From NCBI GenBank assembly GCA_040255925.1, contig JBDZVX010000012.1, positions 1 through 34,235 of the forward strand: DNA of 34,235 bases, read 5' to 3'. Positions 15,738 to 23,814 of the stretch are shown one piece after another. Under the pieces are notes generated by a model, which did not search any database, was not told where the DNA came from, and was given only the letters and a program-made list of their open reading frames with translations. Each line of letters begins with the position of its first letter. Within the stretch, counting starts at the first letter, position 1. The position numbers were made by a program, and so were the translations under genes. The DNA comes from Nitrolancea sp040255925. Lineage in GTDB: Bacteria; Chloroflexota; Chloroflexia; Thermomicrobiales; Thermomicrobiaceae.

Positions 15738-17198
15738 ATGCGTGCAACGGCGCTACGCGAACGGCTCGAAGCGGTGGTCGGCCGGGACGGTGTCTTTTCC
15801 GACCCGTCTGATCTGTTGCTCTACCAATATGATGCCTCCGACGAAGCGATTGCCGGGATCAACCGGCCGGACGTTGTCGTGCTGCCCCGGACGGCGGAGC
15901 AGGTCGCGGCGATCGTTCGCATCGCGCGAGAGGCTGGTGTGCCGGTAACGCCGCGCGGCGCCGGAACCGGGCTGGCGGGCGGTGCGCTTGCCGCGCGTGG
16001 CGGGATCATGATCGTGCTGACGCGTATGACGCGGGTCGTGGAGATCAACCAGGATGACCGGTATGCGATCGTGGAGCCGGGCGTGATCAATCTGGACCTG
16101 TCGCAGACCACCAAGCCGCTCGGGTACTTTTTCGCGCCGGACCCGTCTTCGCAGCGCTCCTGCACAATCGGCGGGAACATCGCGAACAACTCAGGTGGGC
16201 CGCACTGCTTGAAATACGGGGTGACTTCGAACCACATCCTGGGCCTGGAAGTGGTGCTTCCGAGCGGAGAGGTGATCTGGACCGGTGGGGCAGCGCCGGA
16301 AGCGCCGGGGATCGATTTGACCGGGGTGCTGGTCGGCTCGGAAGGGACGCTTGGTATCGTGACCAAGGCGATGGTCCGGCTGACCCGGAACCCGGAAGCG
16401 GTCAACGTCCTGGTCTCCGCGTTCCCGGAGATCGAGGCGGCGTCGCACGCCGTCTCAGCGATCATCGCGGCCGGCGTCCTTCCGGCGGCGCTCGAAATGA
16501 TGGACGCGCTCACGATCCGGGCGGTGGAGGCAGCCTACCACGCCGGCTATCCGGAGGATGCCGGGGCGGTCCTGCTCGTCGAGATCGACGGCCTCGCCGA
16601 AGCGGTGGCCGAGAGCTCCGACATGATCGTGACCATCTGTCGCCAACACGGCGCGAGCGATGTACGGGTCGCGACGACTGCCGAAGAACGCGCGCTTCTC
16701 TGGCAGGGTCGGAAGGCGGCATTTGGGGCGATGGGACGGCTGGCCCCGAATTACTATTTGCAAGACACCGTGGTCCCGCGGACGAAGCTCCCGGCCACAC
16801 TCCGGCGAGTCGAGGAGATCAGCCGGGATTACAAGCTCCAGATTGCCAACGTCTTCCATGCCGGGGATGGCAATCTCCATCCCTTAATCCTGTTCGACCG
16901 CTACCGTCTCGGCGATATCGAACGGGTGTTGAATGCCGGGACGGAGATGCTTCACTGGTCGGTGAATGCCGGCGGCGCGATCTCCGGTGAGCATGGGATC
17001 GGGCTCGAAAAGAGAGACCACATTGCCCTGATCTTCACGCCGGATGACCTGGCCGCGATGGCCGGTCTCAAGTTGAGCTTCGATCCGCTCCAGTATTTCA
17101 ACCCGGAGAAAGTATTCCCGGCCGGATTCTCCTGTGGGGAGATCGCGGCGCTGAAGCAACAGGCGCTACTGGATAAGCCGGGTATGCATGTCGCCTGA
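15738..17198 (+). CDS. glcD: Glycolate dehydrogenase FAD subunit GlcD
   Basis: A 486-residue FAD-linked oxidase subunit. The FAD_binding_4 domain spans about 40-220, with the pyrophosphate loop PRGAGTGLAGG (72-82), GGNIANNSGG and VGSEGTLGIVT. The C-terminal FAD-oxidase domain follows, ending with the conserved ISGEHGIGLEKRD. It oxidizes glycolate (or D-lactate) to glyoxylate (or pyruvate), passing electrons through the GlcF iron-sulfur subunit to quinone. The ATG at 15738 has GAGGAG 9 nt upstream; the frame stays open back to 15546 but that part looks non-coding. It overlaps glcE by 11 nt, so the two are translationally linked. GlcD alone is hard to tell from D-lactate dehydrogenases; the three-gene set settles the assignment. 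Confidence 0.93.
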   Translation: MRATALRERLEAVVGRDGVFSDPSDLLLYQYDASDEAIAGINRPDVVVLPRTAEQVAAIVRIAREAGVPVTPRGAGTGLAGGALAARGGIMIVLTRMTRVVEINQDDRYAIVEPGVINLDLSQTTKPLGYFFAPDPSSQRSCTIGGNIANNSGGPHCLKYGVTSNHILGLEVVLPSGEVIWTGGAAPEAPGIDLTGVLVGSEGTLGIVTKAMVRLTRNPEAVNVLVSAFPEIEAASHAVSAIIAAGVLPAALEMMDALTIRAVEAAYHAGYPEDAGAVLLVEIDGLAEAVAESSDMIVTICRQHGASDVRVATTAEERALLWQGRKAAFGAMGRLAPNYYLQDTVVPRTKLPATLRRVEEISRDYKLQIANVFHAGDGNLHPLILFDRYRLGDIERVLNAGTEMLHWSVNAGGAISGEHGIGLEKRDHIALIFTPDDLAAMAGLKLSFDPLQYFNPEKVFPAGFSCGEIAALKQQALLDKPGMHVA

Positions 17199-18498
17199 AC
17201 TCGCCGCGTCACTCATGAACGTCGAGTCCCGAACCGGCGGGGTGCCGCGCCGGGATGTCGAGGCGTACCGCGTGGATGGATTGGCACCGTCGCTTGCCCT
17301 GGCGCCGGCATCGATGGACCAGGTGCGGGACGTGCTCGCGGCGGCCGCTGAAACCGGCGCCGCCGTCGTTCCCTGGGGTGGCGGCACCCAGATGTGCTTC
17401 GGGAATCTTCCGGAAGCGTACGACATTGCTCTTGACCTTCGAGGTCTGAACGACATCGTTGAATATGAGCCGGATGACTTGACGGTCGCGGTCCAGGCCG
17501 GCTGCACGCTGGCGGAGCTCAATCGCCGGTTGGGCGAGTATGGTGAAATGCTGCCGGTGGATGCCACTGACCCGGAACGCGCCACGATCGGCGGGTTGGT
17601 CGCGTCCGGATTCTCAGGTCCGCGCCGGCTTGGGTACGGCTCATTCCGCGATCTGATTATCGGGATCACCGCGGTCCTGCCGGGCGGGCTGGTGGCGAAG
17701 GCCGGCGGGATGGTGGTCAAGAACGTGACCGGGTTCGACATGATGCGCCTCTACCACGGATCGCTCGGGTCGCTCGCGGTCATCGTCCAGGTCAATTTCA
17801 AGGTTTTGCCGCGCCCGAGAGCCGAGCGGACCATCGTGGCCCACTATCCGGCGCTTGAACCGGCGTTCGATGCCGCGATGACCGTCCGGAGATCGCAATT
17901 GTTGCCGACCGCGATTACGCTGCTCAATGCCGGAGCGGCGGACCGGGCGGATATCGGGGGCTCGGCCTGGACACTCATCTTGCGATGCGAGGCGCCGCCG
18001 GTGGCGGTCGTTCGCCTGGCCACGCGGATTTCCGATGCCATCTCTACTCAGGCTCTCGCGCTGGACGTGCTCGAGGAGTCCGGATCTGAGCAAATCTGGA
18101 CGAGGATCAACCAGGCGCTTGCTGCCGAACCGGTTGAGCGGGAGATCCGGGTGCGGCTCGGTTCCGCGCCATCCGAAATACCAGCCGCGCTCAATGCCAT
18201 CACCTCAGTGGCCAGCGAGCATGGACTACATGTGTCGCTGACGGTCGATTGCGGGAGCGGCTTGCTCTACGGGCGCCTAGCGGCGGAGAGCGATGAGGTG
18301 GAACCGCTCCGCCGGGCCTGGAGCGCGCTCGCTAGTCTTGCCCGGCACGCGACATTACTGGCCGCGCCATCAGCGGTGAAGCAAGGTACCGATGTGTTCG
18401 GGCCGGAGCCGGCTGGATTCGCGGTGATGCGCTCGCTCAAGGATCAATTCGACCCGAATCGCGTGCTCAATCGCGGTCGTTTCGTCGGGCGGCTTTGA
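17188..18498 (+). CDS. glcE: Glycolate dehydrogenase FAD-binding subunit GlcE
   Basis: A 436-residue second FAD-binding subunit of the glycolate dehydrogenase complex. The FAD_binding_4 fold is visible in VVPWGGGTQMCFG (about 64-75), ERATIGGLVASGFSGPRR and VKNVTGFDMMRLYHGSLGSL, which is diagnostic for GlcE. The C-terminal part is shorter and weaker than GlcD's, as expected, and ends FDPNRVLNRGRFVGRL, the usual final motif. Its ATG lies inside the end of glcD (11-nt overlap), so expression is coupled. GlcD and GlcE are both needed for activity in Escherichia coli. The following glcF begins 81 nt after its stop. Confidence 0.92.
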   Translation: MSPELAASLMNVESRTGGVPRRDVEAYRVDGLAPSLALAPASMDQVRDVLAAAAETGAAVVPWGGGTQMCFGNLPEAYDIALDLRGLNDIVEYEPDDLTVAVQAGCTLAELNRRLGEYGEMLPVDATDPERATIGGLVASGFSGPRRLGYGSFRDLIIGITAVLPGGLVAKAGGMVVKNVTGFDMMRLYHGSLGSLAVIVQVNFKVLPRPRAERTIVAHYPALEPAFDAAMTVRRSQLLPTAITLLNAGAADRADIGGSAWTLILRCEAPPVAVVRLATRISDAISTQALALDVLEESGSEQIWTRINQALAAEPVEREIRVRLGSAPSEIPAALNAITSVASEHGLHVSLTVDCGSGLLYGRLAAESDEVEPLRRAWSALASLARHATLLAAPSAVKQGTDVFGPEPAGFAVMRSLKDQFDPNRVLNRGRFVGRL

Positions 18499-18552
18499 CG
18501 CGGTACAAGCTACTCCACATCCGGTGCGGCGCCTGAGGGAGCGGTAGGTTCG

Positions 18553-18577
18553 ATTGGAACATCATCTATTGGAACAT
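18553..18577 (+). repeat. Direct repeat ATTGGAACAT before glcF
   Basis: ATTGGAACAT occurs at 18553-18562 and again at 18568-18577, a 15-bp period with CATCT between. The second copy supplies the only GGA resembling a ribosome site and ends two bases before the glcF ATG at 18580. It could be a slippage duplication of the initiation region or a protein-binding site. Confidence 0.6.
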
Positions 18578-18579
18578 TG

Positions 18580-19902
18580 ATGACTGGAAGTAGCGAAACT
18601 CAGACCCCAAACCGTGGCTTCAGTGGATCGGATGTGCCGAGCCCCGATGTTATCCGGTCCTGCGTTCATTGTGGCCTCTGCTTGCCCTCGTGCCCGACCT
18701 ATCGCATGACCGGGCGGGAGCGATCGTCACCCCGCGGGCGTATCTGGCTGATGAAGTCGGTGAACGAGGGAAACCTCGACCTGCTTGATCCGGTCTTTGA
18801 GGAAGAGATGTCGCTCTGTCTCAACTGCCGGGCCTGTGAGGCGGTCTGCCCCTCCGGCGTCAAGTATGGTGAGATTCTCGAAGCTTCACGGGCACAGATT
18901 GAGACGCATCGCGCGGCGAGCCCCCGCGCCAAGCTGATCCGCGCGTTTGCCTTCAACGTCGTCTTCAGCGACATCCGCCGCTTCCGGTTGTTGAGTCATA
19001 GCCTCCGCTTCTACCAGCGAAGCGGGCTCCGTTCACTCGTCCAGCGGAGCGGCATTCTCCGGCTCCTCAAGCTCGAAGAAGCCGAGAAGATGATGCCGGA
19101 ACTGAGCGACCGGTTCGTGGTTGGGAATGGAACGACCATCCCGGCGCGGGGTGAATGGCGAGGTCGCGTGGCGCTCTTCGTAGGCTGCGTGATGAGCACG
19201 GCCTACGCTGATGTCCACCGTTCGACCGCTCGCGTGCTGGCGCGCAACGGGTTTGACGTGTCGATCATCTCCGGCCAGCAGTGCTGCGGCGCGCTCCACG
19301 TTCATGCTGGTGAACCGGACGGTGGCCGGCGGCTCGCCCGGAAGAACATCGACGCCTTCGAGAACCCCTACATTGACGCGATTATCATCAACGCCGCCGG
19401 CTGCGGAGCCGCGCTCAAAGAGTATGGTCATCTCCTGAAGGACGATCCAGCCTACGCCGCGCGGGCGGCGGCATTTTCGGCGAAGGTGAAAGACGCGATC
19501 GAATTCCTGGCTGACCGGGGACTTTCGGCCCCACCGGGCCCGCTTCCCATGACCGTCACCTATCAGGAGCCGTGTCACCTGGCCCATGCCCAGCGCATCA
19601 CGAAGCAGCCCCGCGCCCTCCTCAAAGCGATTCCGGAGCTGAAGCTGGTCGAAATGCCGGAGTCGTCCCTCTGCTGCGGCAGCGCCGGAATCTACAACCT
19701 GTTGCAGCCGAACATGGCCAGCCAGTTGCTCAACCGGAAGCTCGATAACGCGCTCACCACCCCCGCCACGGCGATCGTGTCCGCCAACCCCGGCTGCATG
19801 CTCCAGCTATCGGCCGGGCTCAAAGCACGCGGGAGCGCCTGGCAGGTGATTCATTTGATGGACCTGCTGGACCGGGCCTATGAGGCCGCCGATCGGTCCT
19901 GA
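18580..19902 (+). CDS. glcF: Glycolate dehydrogenase iron-sulfur subunit GlcF
   Basis: A 440-residue iron-sulfur subunit that passes electrons from GlcD/GlcE to the respiratory quinone pool at the membrane. Two [4Fe-4S] ligand sets are complete: C28, C31, C34, C38 (CVHCGLCLPSC) and C80, C83, C86, C90 (CLNCRACEAVC). Two CCG domains follow (QQCCGALHVHAGE about 229-241 and SSLCCGSAGIYN about 361-372), each with its upstream cysteine motif (FVGC and EPCHLAHA). Start ATG at 18580; the TTG one codon earlier is possible. The ribosome site is weak (GGA). The end overlaps the convergent DUF5996 gene by 25 nt. Confidence 0.93.
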   Translation: MTGSSETQTPNRGFSGSDVPSPDVIRSCVHCGLCLPSCPTYRMTGRERSSPRGRIWLMKSVNEGNLDLLDPVFEEEMSLCLNCRACEAVCPSGVKYGEILEASRAQIETHRAASPRAKLIRAFAFNVVFSDIRRFRLLSHSLRFYQRSGLRSLVQRSGILRLLKLEEAEKMMPELSDRFVVGNGTTIPARGEWRGRVALFVGCVMSTAYADVHRSTARVLARNGFDVSIISGQQCCGALHVHAGEPDGGRRLARKNIDAFENPYIDAIIINAAGCGAALKEYGHLLKDDPAYAARAAAFSAKVKDAIEFLADRGLSAPPGPLPMTVTYQEPCHLAHAQRITKQPRALLKAIPELKLVEMPESSLCCGSAGIYNLLQPNMASQLLNRKLDNALTTPATAIVSANPGCMLQLSAGLKARGSAWQVIHLMDLLDRAYEAADRS

Positions 19903-20852
19903 TTCGGAGCATCCATCCGTTCCAACGCGGCGCGATCCCAGCCCGCCAGGGTGCTCCCGGCCTCGTAGGTGCTCCGAAAAAAGTCCATGATTGCTTGCCC
20001 GGGCGAGGGCGTCGCGCAGGCGTCCTTATAGAGCAAGACAAACTCGCCGAGCTGGGAATCATAGTGAGCTGCGCTAGGACGAACAGCCGCCTCCCGGAAT
20101 CCCGGGGGCTCGGGATAGGTGTAGGAGTAGAAGGCAGGCTCCCCGAGCGTTTCGCCAGAGAACGTCGTATTCCCCGGCCAGAAGCCACAGGCCACATTTT
20201 GCTCGTTCTCCGCCAGTTGCAGGAATCGTGGCGCGCCCGCTGGTGGGTTGGCAGGCTTGCCTGAGTAGCGGGTCTGGTTCAGATCGAATGATCCCCAAAA
20301 GAACTGGACCGGACTGCTCTTGCCGACGAAGGGCGTGCGGTAGTGCTGGAGGACCTGATCGACCTGCGCCATAATCCGCCACCACCGGTTGCCATGCGCC
20401 GGATCGTAGGAGGAATGGATCTGGTCCTCCTCAAACGGAATTGGGTCCGGGATTTCGGCGGGCGTGGTATTGATCGTGACGTCGATTCCGAGCGCCTGGA
20501 GTGATGCCATGAACTCCCGGTAGAAGGCGGCCACCGTGCGCGGAATTAATGGCAGCAATTTCCGAGTATCACCGCTGGTGGCGATGGATAGGTTGTGGTC
20601 GATGAAGTCAAAGTTGATCTCGAACGTGTGGTTCCCATAGGGAATAGCGGCGGTGGTCAGACCGCGCGGTGTCACATAGAATGCAACCTCCCACCACTGG
20701 TTGAGGAACGGGGCAAGTTCTAATTTTACCTTACCGACGATCTGGGTCCACATGTGGAGCGTATCACACGTTTCCCGCCATTCCTGGAACGGTAGCGGTG
20801 GCCAGGTGCTCTCTACTAAAGGTACTCCGGAAGATACATCCATTTGTTCCAT
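19878..20852 (-). CDS. DUF5996 family protein
   Basis: A 324-residue member of a family of unknown function that I recognise from conserved segments: WPPLPFQEWRETCDTLHMWT at residues 17-36, VGKVKLELAPFLNQWWEV, FEINFDFIDHNL, and SFDLNQTRYSGKP further on. Such proteins are stand-alone, cytoplasmic, about 300 residues long, and common in Actinobacteria, Chloroflexota and Proteobacteria; no activity is established. Aromatic residues are unusually frequent. ATG at 20852 with AGGAGAG 4 to 7 nt upstream. The last 25 nt overlap the end of glcF on the other strand. The UBP zinc finger gene lies 114 nt upstream in the same direction and may share a transcript. Confidence 0.8.
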   Translation of the reverse strand: MEQMDVSSGVPLVESTWPPLPFQEWRETCDTLHMWTQIVGKVKLELAPFLNQWWEVAFYVTPRGLTTAAIPYGNHTFEINFDFIDHNLSIATSGDTRKLLPLIPRTVAAFYREFMASLQALGIDVTINTTPAEIPDPIPFEEDQIHSSYDPAHGNRWWRIMAQVDQVLQHYRTPFVGKSSPVQFFWGSFDLNQTRYSGKPANPPAGAPRFLQLAENEQNVACGFWPGNTTFSGETLGEPAFYSYTYPEPPGFREAAVRPSAAHYDSQLGEFVLLYKDACATPSPGQAIMDFFRSTYEAGSTLAGWDRAALERMDAPNQDRSAAS

Positions 20853-20966
20853 CGATCTCTCCTTTTCGCTCGGACGAAGAATCCCCGTGTCATTTCGTAG
20901 CGGTGATGTTCTCGCTTTCCATTTCGGCAGCTACGGTCTCCAGTGATGGCGGTGGGCGTCCGGGTG

Positions 20967-21230
20967 TCAGGCTGGTTGGAGAAACACCTCATCAACGTAG
21001 CACCAACCCCAATTCTCACCCCGCTCGAACGATTGGATGATCGGGTGCTGGGTCGAATGGAAGTGCTTGGTCGCGTGTTTATTCTTCGAACTGTCGCAAC
21101 ACCCAACATGGCCGCAGATCATGCAGAGCCGGAGATGCACCCAGTGATCGCCGATCTTCAAGCATTCTTCACAACCAGTTGCACGCGGGGTAACCTGCTG
21201 AATCTGGGTTAGATGGGCGCAGGATGCCAT
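20967..21230 (-). CDS. Small UBP-type zinc finger protein
   Basis: An 87-residue protein that is almost entirely one zf-UBP domain. Metal ligands follow the family pattern: C4-A-H6, C20-x2-C23, C36-x2-C39, C44, then H52, H56 and H62 in NKHATKHFHSTQHPI. In eukaryotes this domain binds the free C-terminus of ubiquitin; bacterial stand-alone versions occur widely, and their ligand is unknown. The start at 21230 is supported by GAGGAGG 6 nt upstream; the frame is open to 21461, but that extension is non-coding in character. It precedes the DUF5996 gene on the same strand. The gap 21231-21505 shows no other gene. Confidence 0.85.
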   Translation of the reverse strand: MASCAHLTQIQQVTPRATGCEECLKIGDHWVHLRLCMICGHVGCCDSSKNKHATKHFHSTQHPIIQSFERGENWGWCYVDEVFLQPA

Positions 21231-21505
21231 GGTGGTCCTCCTCGTCTGCTGCTCAGTGCTGAAGGTGTTTGGCTGCTCCGGCCAGCATTGCCGGAGAGCC
21301 ATCACGTACGTCGCCAAAATCTTGGTGAACTCAACAGCATGAGACGCGCCATTGGGATGATCCGAGTTGCCGGAACCTTCAGTGTCCTGGTCCCCAACCA
21401 TCGCCCGGTGCGCCATCTTGAGCGCTAGCCGTAGTGAGCCGGGGTGGCACGCGGATCCCAATCATGGCAGGATGCCTGCGGAAAGGAAGCGTGTGAGGGG
21501 GATCA

Positions 21506-22264
21506 ATGGCGGCGACTGAAGATATCGTCAATTTCTGCAATGAGTACCTCGACGTGGGCCGTTTCCGGGATGCCGCGGTCAACGGGCTGCAGGTTGAAGG
21601 CAAGCCCACGATTCAGCGCCTTGCGACCGCGGTCAGTATCAGCCGGGAGGTCATCAGTTCGGCGCTTGCCTGGAAGGCGGATGCGATCCTGGTCCATCAT
21701 GGGCTGCTCTGGGGGCAGCGATCCGGGCCAATCACCGGCCCCTTCCGCACGCGGCTCCGGTTTCTGCTTGCGAACGACTTGAACCTCATCGGCTATCATC
21801 TACCGCTCGACGCGCACCCGGAGGTCGGTAACAACGCCTTGCTTGCGCGCGCACTTGGGCTGACGGTTGCCGGGCCGTTTGCGCCGGTGAATGGGCAGTT
21901 CATCGGCGTCATCGCCACCGCGCCGGAGCAGGTGCCGCTGCTTGATCTGGTCGGGCAGGTGATCGAGTTCACCGAGCGGGAGCCCATCGTTCTGGGGGGT
22001 GGGCCTGGTCATGTAGACCGGGTGGCGATCTTGAGTGGATCGGGGGCTTTCGCGATCGATGAGGCGGCCGCCGCTGGCTGCCAGGTGCTTTTAACGGGCG
22101 ACGCGCGCGAATCGACGATGGCCCTTGCACGGGAACTTGGCATCACGGTCATCGCGGCTGGACACGAGGCGACGGAGCGCTGCGGTGTCCAGGCGCTGAG
22201 CGCGCTGCTCAGTAAACAATTCGGTATCGAAATCAATTTCGTGAACACACCGAATCCGATTTGA
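21506..22264 (+). CDS. Nif3-like dinuclear metal centre protein
   Basis: A 252-residue Nif3/NGG1p-interacting-factor-3 family protein (GTP cyclohydrolase I type 2 homologue in databases). The metal-binding residues are seen in LVHHGLLWG (H64, H65), GYHLPLDAHPEVGNN (H98, D102, H104) and the C-terminal GHEATER (H and E ligands). These proteins form hexameric toroids with a two-metal site; the physiological reaction is not settled. The ORF is the short form without the inserted PII-like domain. ATG at 21506 is preceded by GAGGGGG 4 nt away. The stop TGA at 22262-22264 overlaps the -35 hexamer of the downstream mutase promoter. Confidence 0.9.
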   Translation: MAATEDIVNFCNEYLDVGRFRDAAVNGLQVEGKPTIQRLATAVSISREVISSALAWKADAILVHHGLLWGQRSGPITGPFRTRLRFLLANDLNLIGYHLPLDAHPEVGNNALLARALGLTVAGPFAPVNGQFIGVIATAPEQVPLLDLVGQVIEFTEREPIVLGGGPGHVDRVAILSGSGAFAIDEAAAAGCQVLLTGDARESTMALARELGITVIAAGHEATERCGVQALSALLSKQFGIEINFVNTPNPI

Positions 22265-22292
22265 CCACGGCCACGGACGTTTTTGCTATCAT
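22261..22292 (+). promoter_or_regulatory. Predicted promoter of the phosphomannomutase gene
   Basis: TTGACC (22261-22266) and the extended -10 TGC-TATCAT (22284-22292) are 20 bp apart; the long spacer is offset by the TG extension. The -35 contains the nif3 stop codon. The predicted start near 22299 gives a leader of about 115 nt that holds two weak 5-bp stems (GGCAT/ATGCC at 22297-22315 and GCCGG/CCGGC near 22370-22390). Confidence 0.45.
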
Positions 22293-22414
22293 CCAGGCAT
22301 TGGAACGACATGCCACCGATGTTCGTGACACGTGGTGCCCTCGTGTGCTTCGAGTTGGAAACCTGAGCGCCGGTTACCTACGGCCGGCTGGATCAGTCAA
22401 GGACAGGGAGAGCG

Positions 22415-23764
22415 ATGGGAACGATTGCCGATATCTTCAAGGCCTACGACATCCGAGGACTTTACCCTGAGGAAATCCAGCCGGAAGTCGCCTACAAGAT
22501 CGGGCGCGCTCTCGTGACCTACCTCAAGGCTGGGCAGGTGGCGGTCGGAAGAGACATGCGGGTGTCGTCACCAGCGCTCGCCGGAGCGATCATCGATGGA
22601 ATTATCGATCAGGGCGCCGATGTCATTGATATCGGTGAGGTAAGCACGGATACCCTCTATTTCACGGTTGGCCGGTTCGGCTACGATGCCGGCGTAATGG
22701 TCACTGCTTCTCACAACCCGGCGGCGTACAACGGCTTTAAAATCTGCGGTACCGAGGCCCGGCCATTGAGCCTTGATCACGGCATTGGCGAAATCCGCGA
22801 CATGGTCATCAACAAGGTGACCTTCAAAGAGCCGTCGACCCAGGGTACCGTGCAGACCAAGGACGTGCTTTCCGCCTTCGCCGATCACGTTCTCTCGTTC
22901 ATCAACCCGGAGGTCATTCGTCCCCTCAAAGTAGCCATCGACGCCGGGAATGGCATGGGAGGGAAGATCGTCCCGGCCGTTTTTGACCGCCTTCCAATCG
23001 AGGTGATCCCCCTCTACTTCGAACTCGACGGCCGGTTTCCGAACCACGTGCCCAATCCGCTTGAGCCCGAGAATATTGTCGATCTCCGGAACGCGGTGCT
23101 TAGTCAGGGGGCCGATCTGGGTATTGCCTTCGATGGTGACGCCGACCGGATGTTCATCCTGGATGAGCATGGCAATTTCGTCGGCGGCGATATGATCACC
23201 GCGTTGGTGAGCAAGTCGCTCTTACGCCAGCATCCCGGCGCCACGATCGTCTACAACCTGATCTGCTCCCGTGTCGTTCCGGAGACGATTGAGCGTGAGG
23301 GCGGGAAGGCGATCCGATCACGGGTCGGCCATTCCTTCATCAAGGCCCGGATGCGGGAATATGACGCGATCTTCGGGGGAGAGCACTCCGGGCATTTCTA
23401 CTTTCGCGATAACTGGTATGCCGATTCCGGCATGATCGCGGCCTTGACCGTGCTCCAGTTGCTCTCGGAAGAAGGGCTGTCCGTTTCGGAAGCGCTCAAA
23501 CCGCTTGATCACTACTACCGCTCCGGCGAACTCAACACCGGCGTTTCCGACCAGGCGGCGGTGCTGAAAAACCTCGAAAAGCGCTTTGCCGGTGGTCGGA
23601 TCGACCACCTGGATGGCCTAACGGTGAACTACCCGAACTGGTGGTTCAATGCCCGGCCGTCCAATACCCAGCCGTTGCTCCGTCTGAATGTCGAGGCCGA
23701 TTCTCCCGAGCTCCTGGAAAAGAAGACGGAGGAGCTGCTCACGGTCATCCGCTGGGAAGGCTGA
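22415..23764 (+). CDS. Phosphomannomutase/phosphoglucomutase
   Basis: A 449-residue alpha-D-phosphohexomutase with all four domain signatures: phosphoserine loop TASHNP (S99), metal loop DGDADR (240-245), sugar loop GEHSGH (322-327) and phosphate loop RPSNTQP (414-420). GEHSGH and RPSNT are typical of the dual-specificity PMM/PGM group, which interconverts mannose-6-phosphate with mannose-1-phosphate and glucose-6-phosphate with glucose-1-phosphate, feeding GDP-mannose, UDP-glucose and glycogen. ATG at 22415 with GGGAGAG upstream. It lies 150 nt after nif3 and 46 nt before the DUF402 start. The GH15 glucan hydrolase at 4605-6950 releases glucose, but a shared pathway is inference. The name manB or pgm cannot be chosen from sequence. 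Confidence 0.93.
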   Translation: MGTIADIFKAYDIRGLYPEEIQPEVAYKIGRALVTYLKAGQVAVGRDMRVSSPALAGAIIDGIIDQGADVIDIGEVSTDTLYFTVGRFGYDAGVMVTASHNPAAYNGFKICGTEARPLSLDHGIGEIRDMVINKVTFKEPSTQGTVQTKDVLSAFADHVLSFINPEVIRPLKVAIDAGNGMGGKIVPAVFDRLPIEVIPLYFELDGRFPNHVPNPLEPENIVDLRNAVLSQGADLGIAFDGDADRMFILDEHGNFVGGDMITALVSKSLLRQHPGATIVYNLICSRVVPETIEREGGKAIRSRVGHSFIKARMREYDAIFGGEHSGHFYFRDNWYADSGMIAALTVLQLLSEEGLSVSEALKPLDHYYRSGELNTGVSDQAAVLKNLEKRFAGGRIDHLDGLTVNYPNWWFNARPSNTQPLLRLNVEADSPELLEKKTEELLTVIRWEG

Positions 23765-23778
23765 GCCGGAGGACCGAC

Positions 23779-23814
23779 ATGATGTCCAGGCCTCAACGAT
23801 ACGCGAGGCGATGA
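23779..23814 (+). CDS. Possible 11-codon leader minicistron before DUF402
   Basis: ATG ATG at 23779 opens MMSRPQRYARR and ends at TGA 23812-23814, overlapping the DUF402 start ATG at 23811 as ATGA. It owns the only strong ribosome site in the gap (GGAGG, 6 nt upstream). DUF402 itself has only GAGG 2 nt from its ATG, too close to work well. So ribosomes may load at the minicistron and restart at DUF402. The peptide is very basic (four Arg). It might instead be the original N-terminus separated by a frameshift, but the DUF402 protein starts normally at the second ATG. Confidence 0.4.
   Translation: MMSRPQRYARR

Noticed and set aside
22261..22470. 69-codon plus-strand frame between nif3 and the mutase
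   Set aside because: It starts at a TTG overlapping the nif3 stop, has no ribosome site and runs into the mutase gene; a promoter fits the region better.
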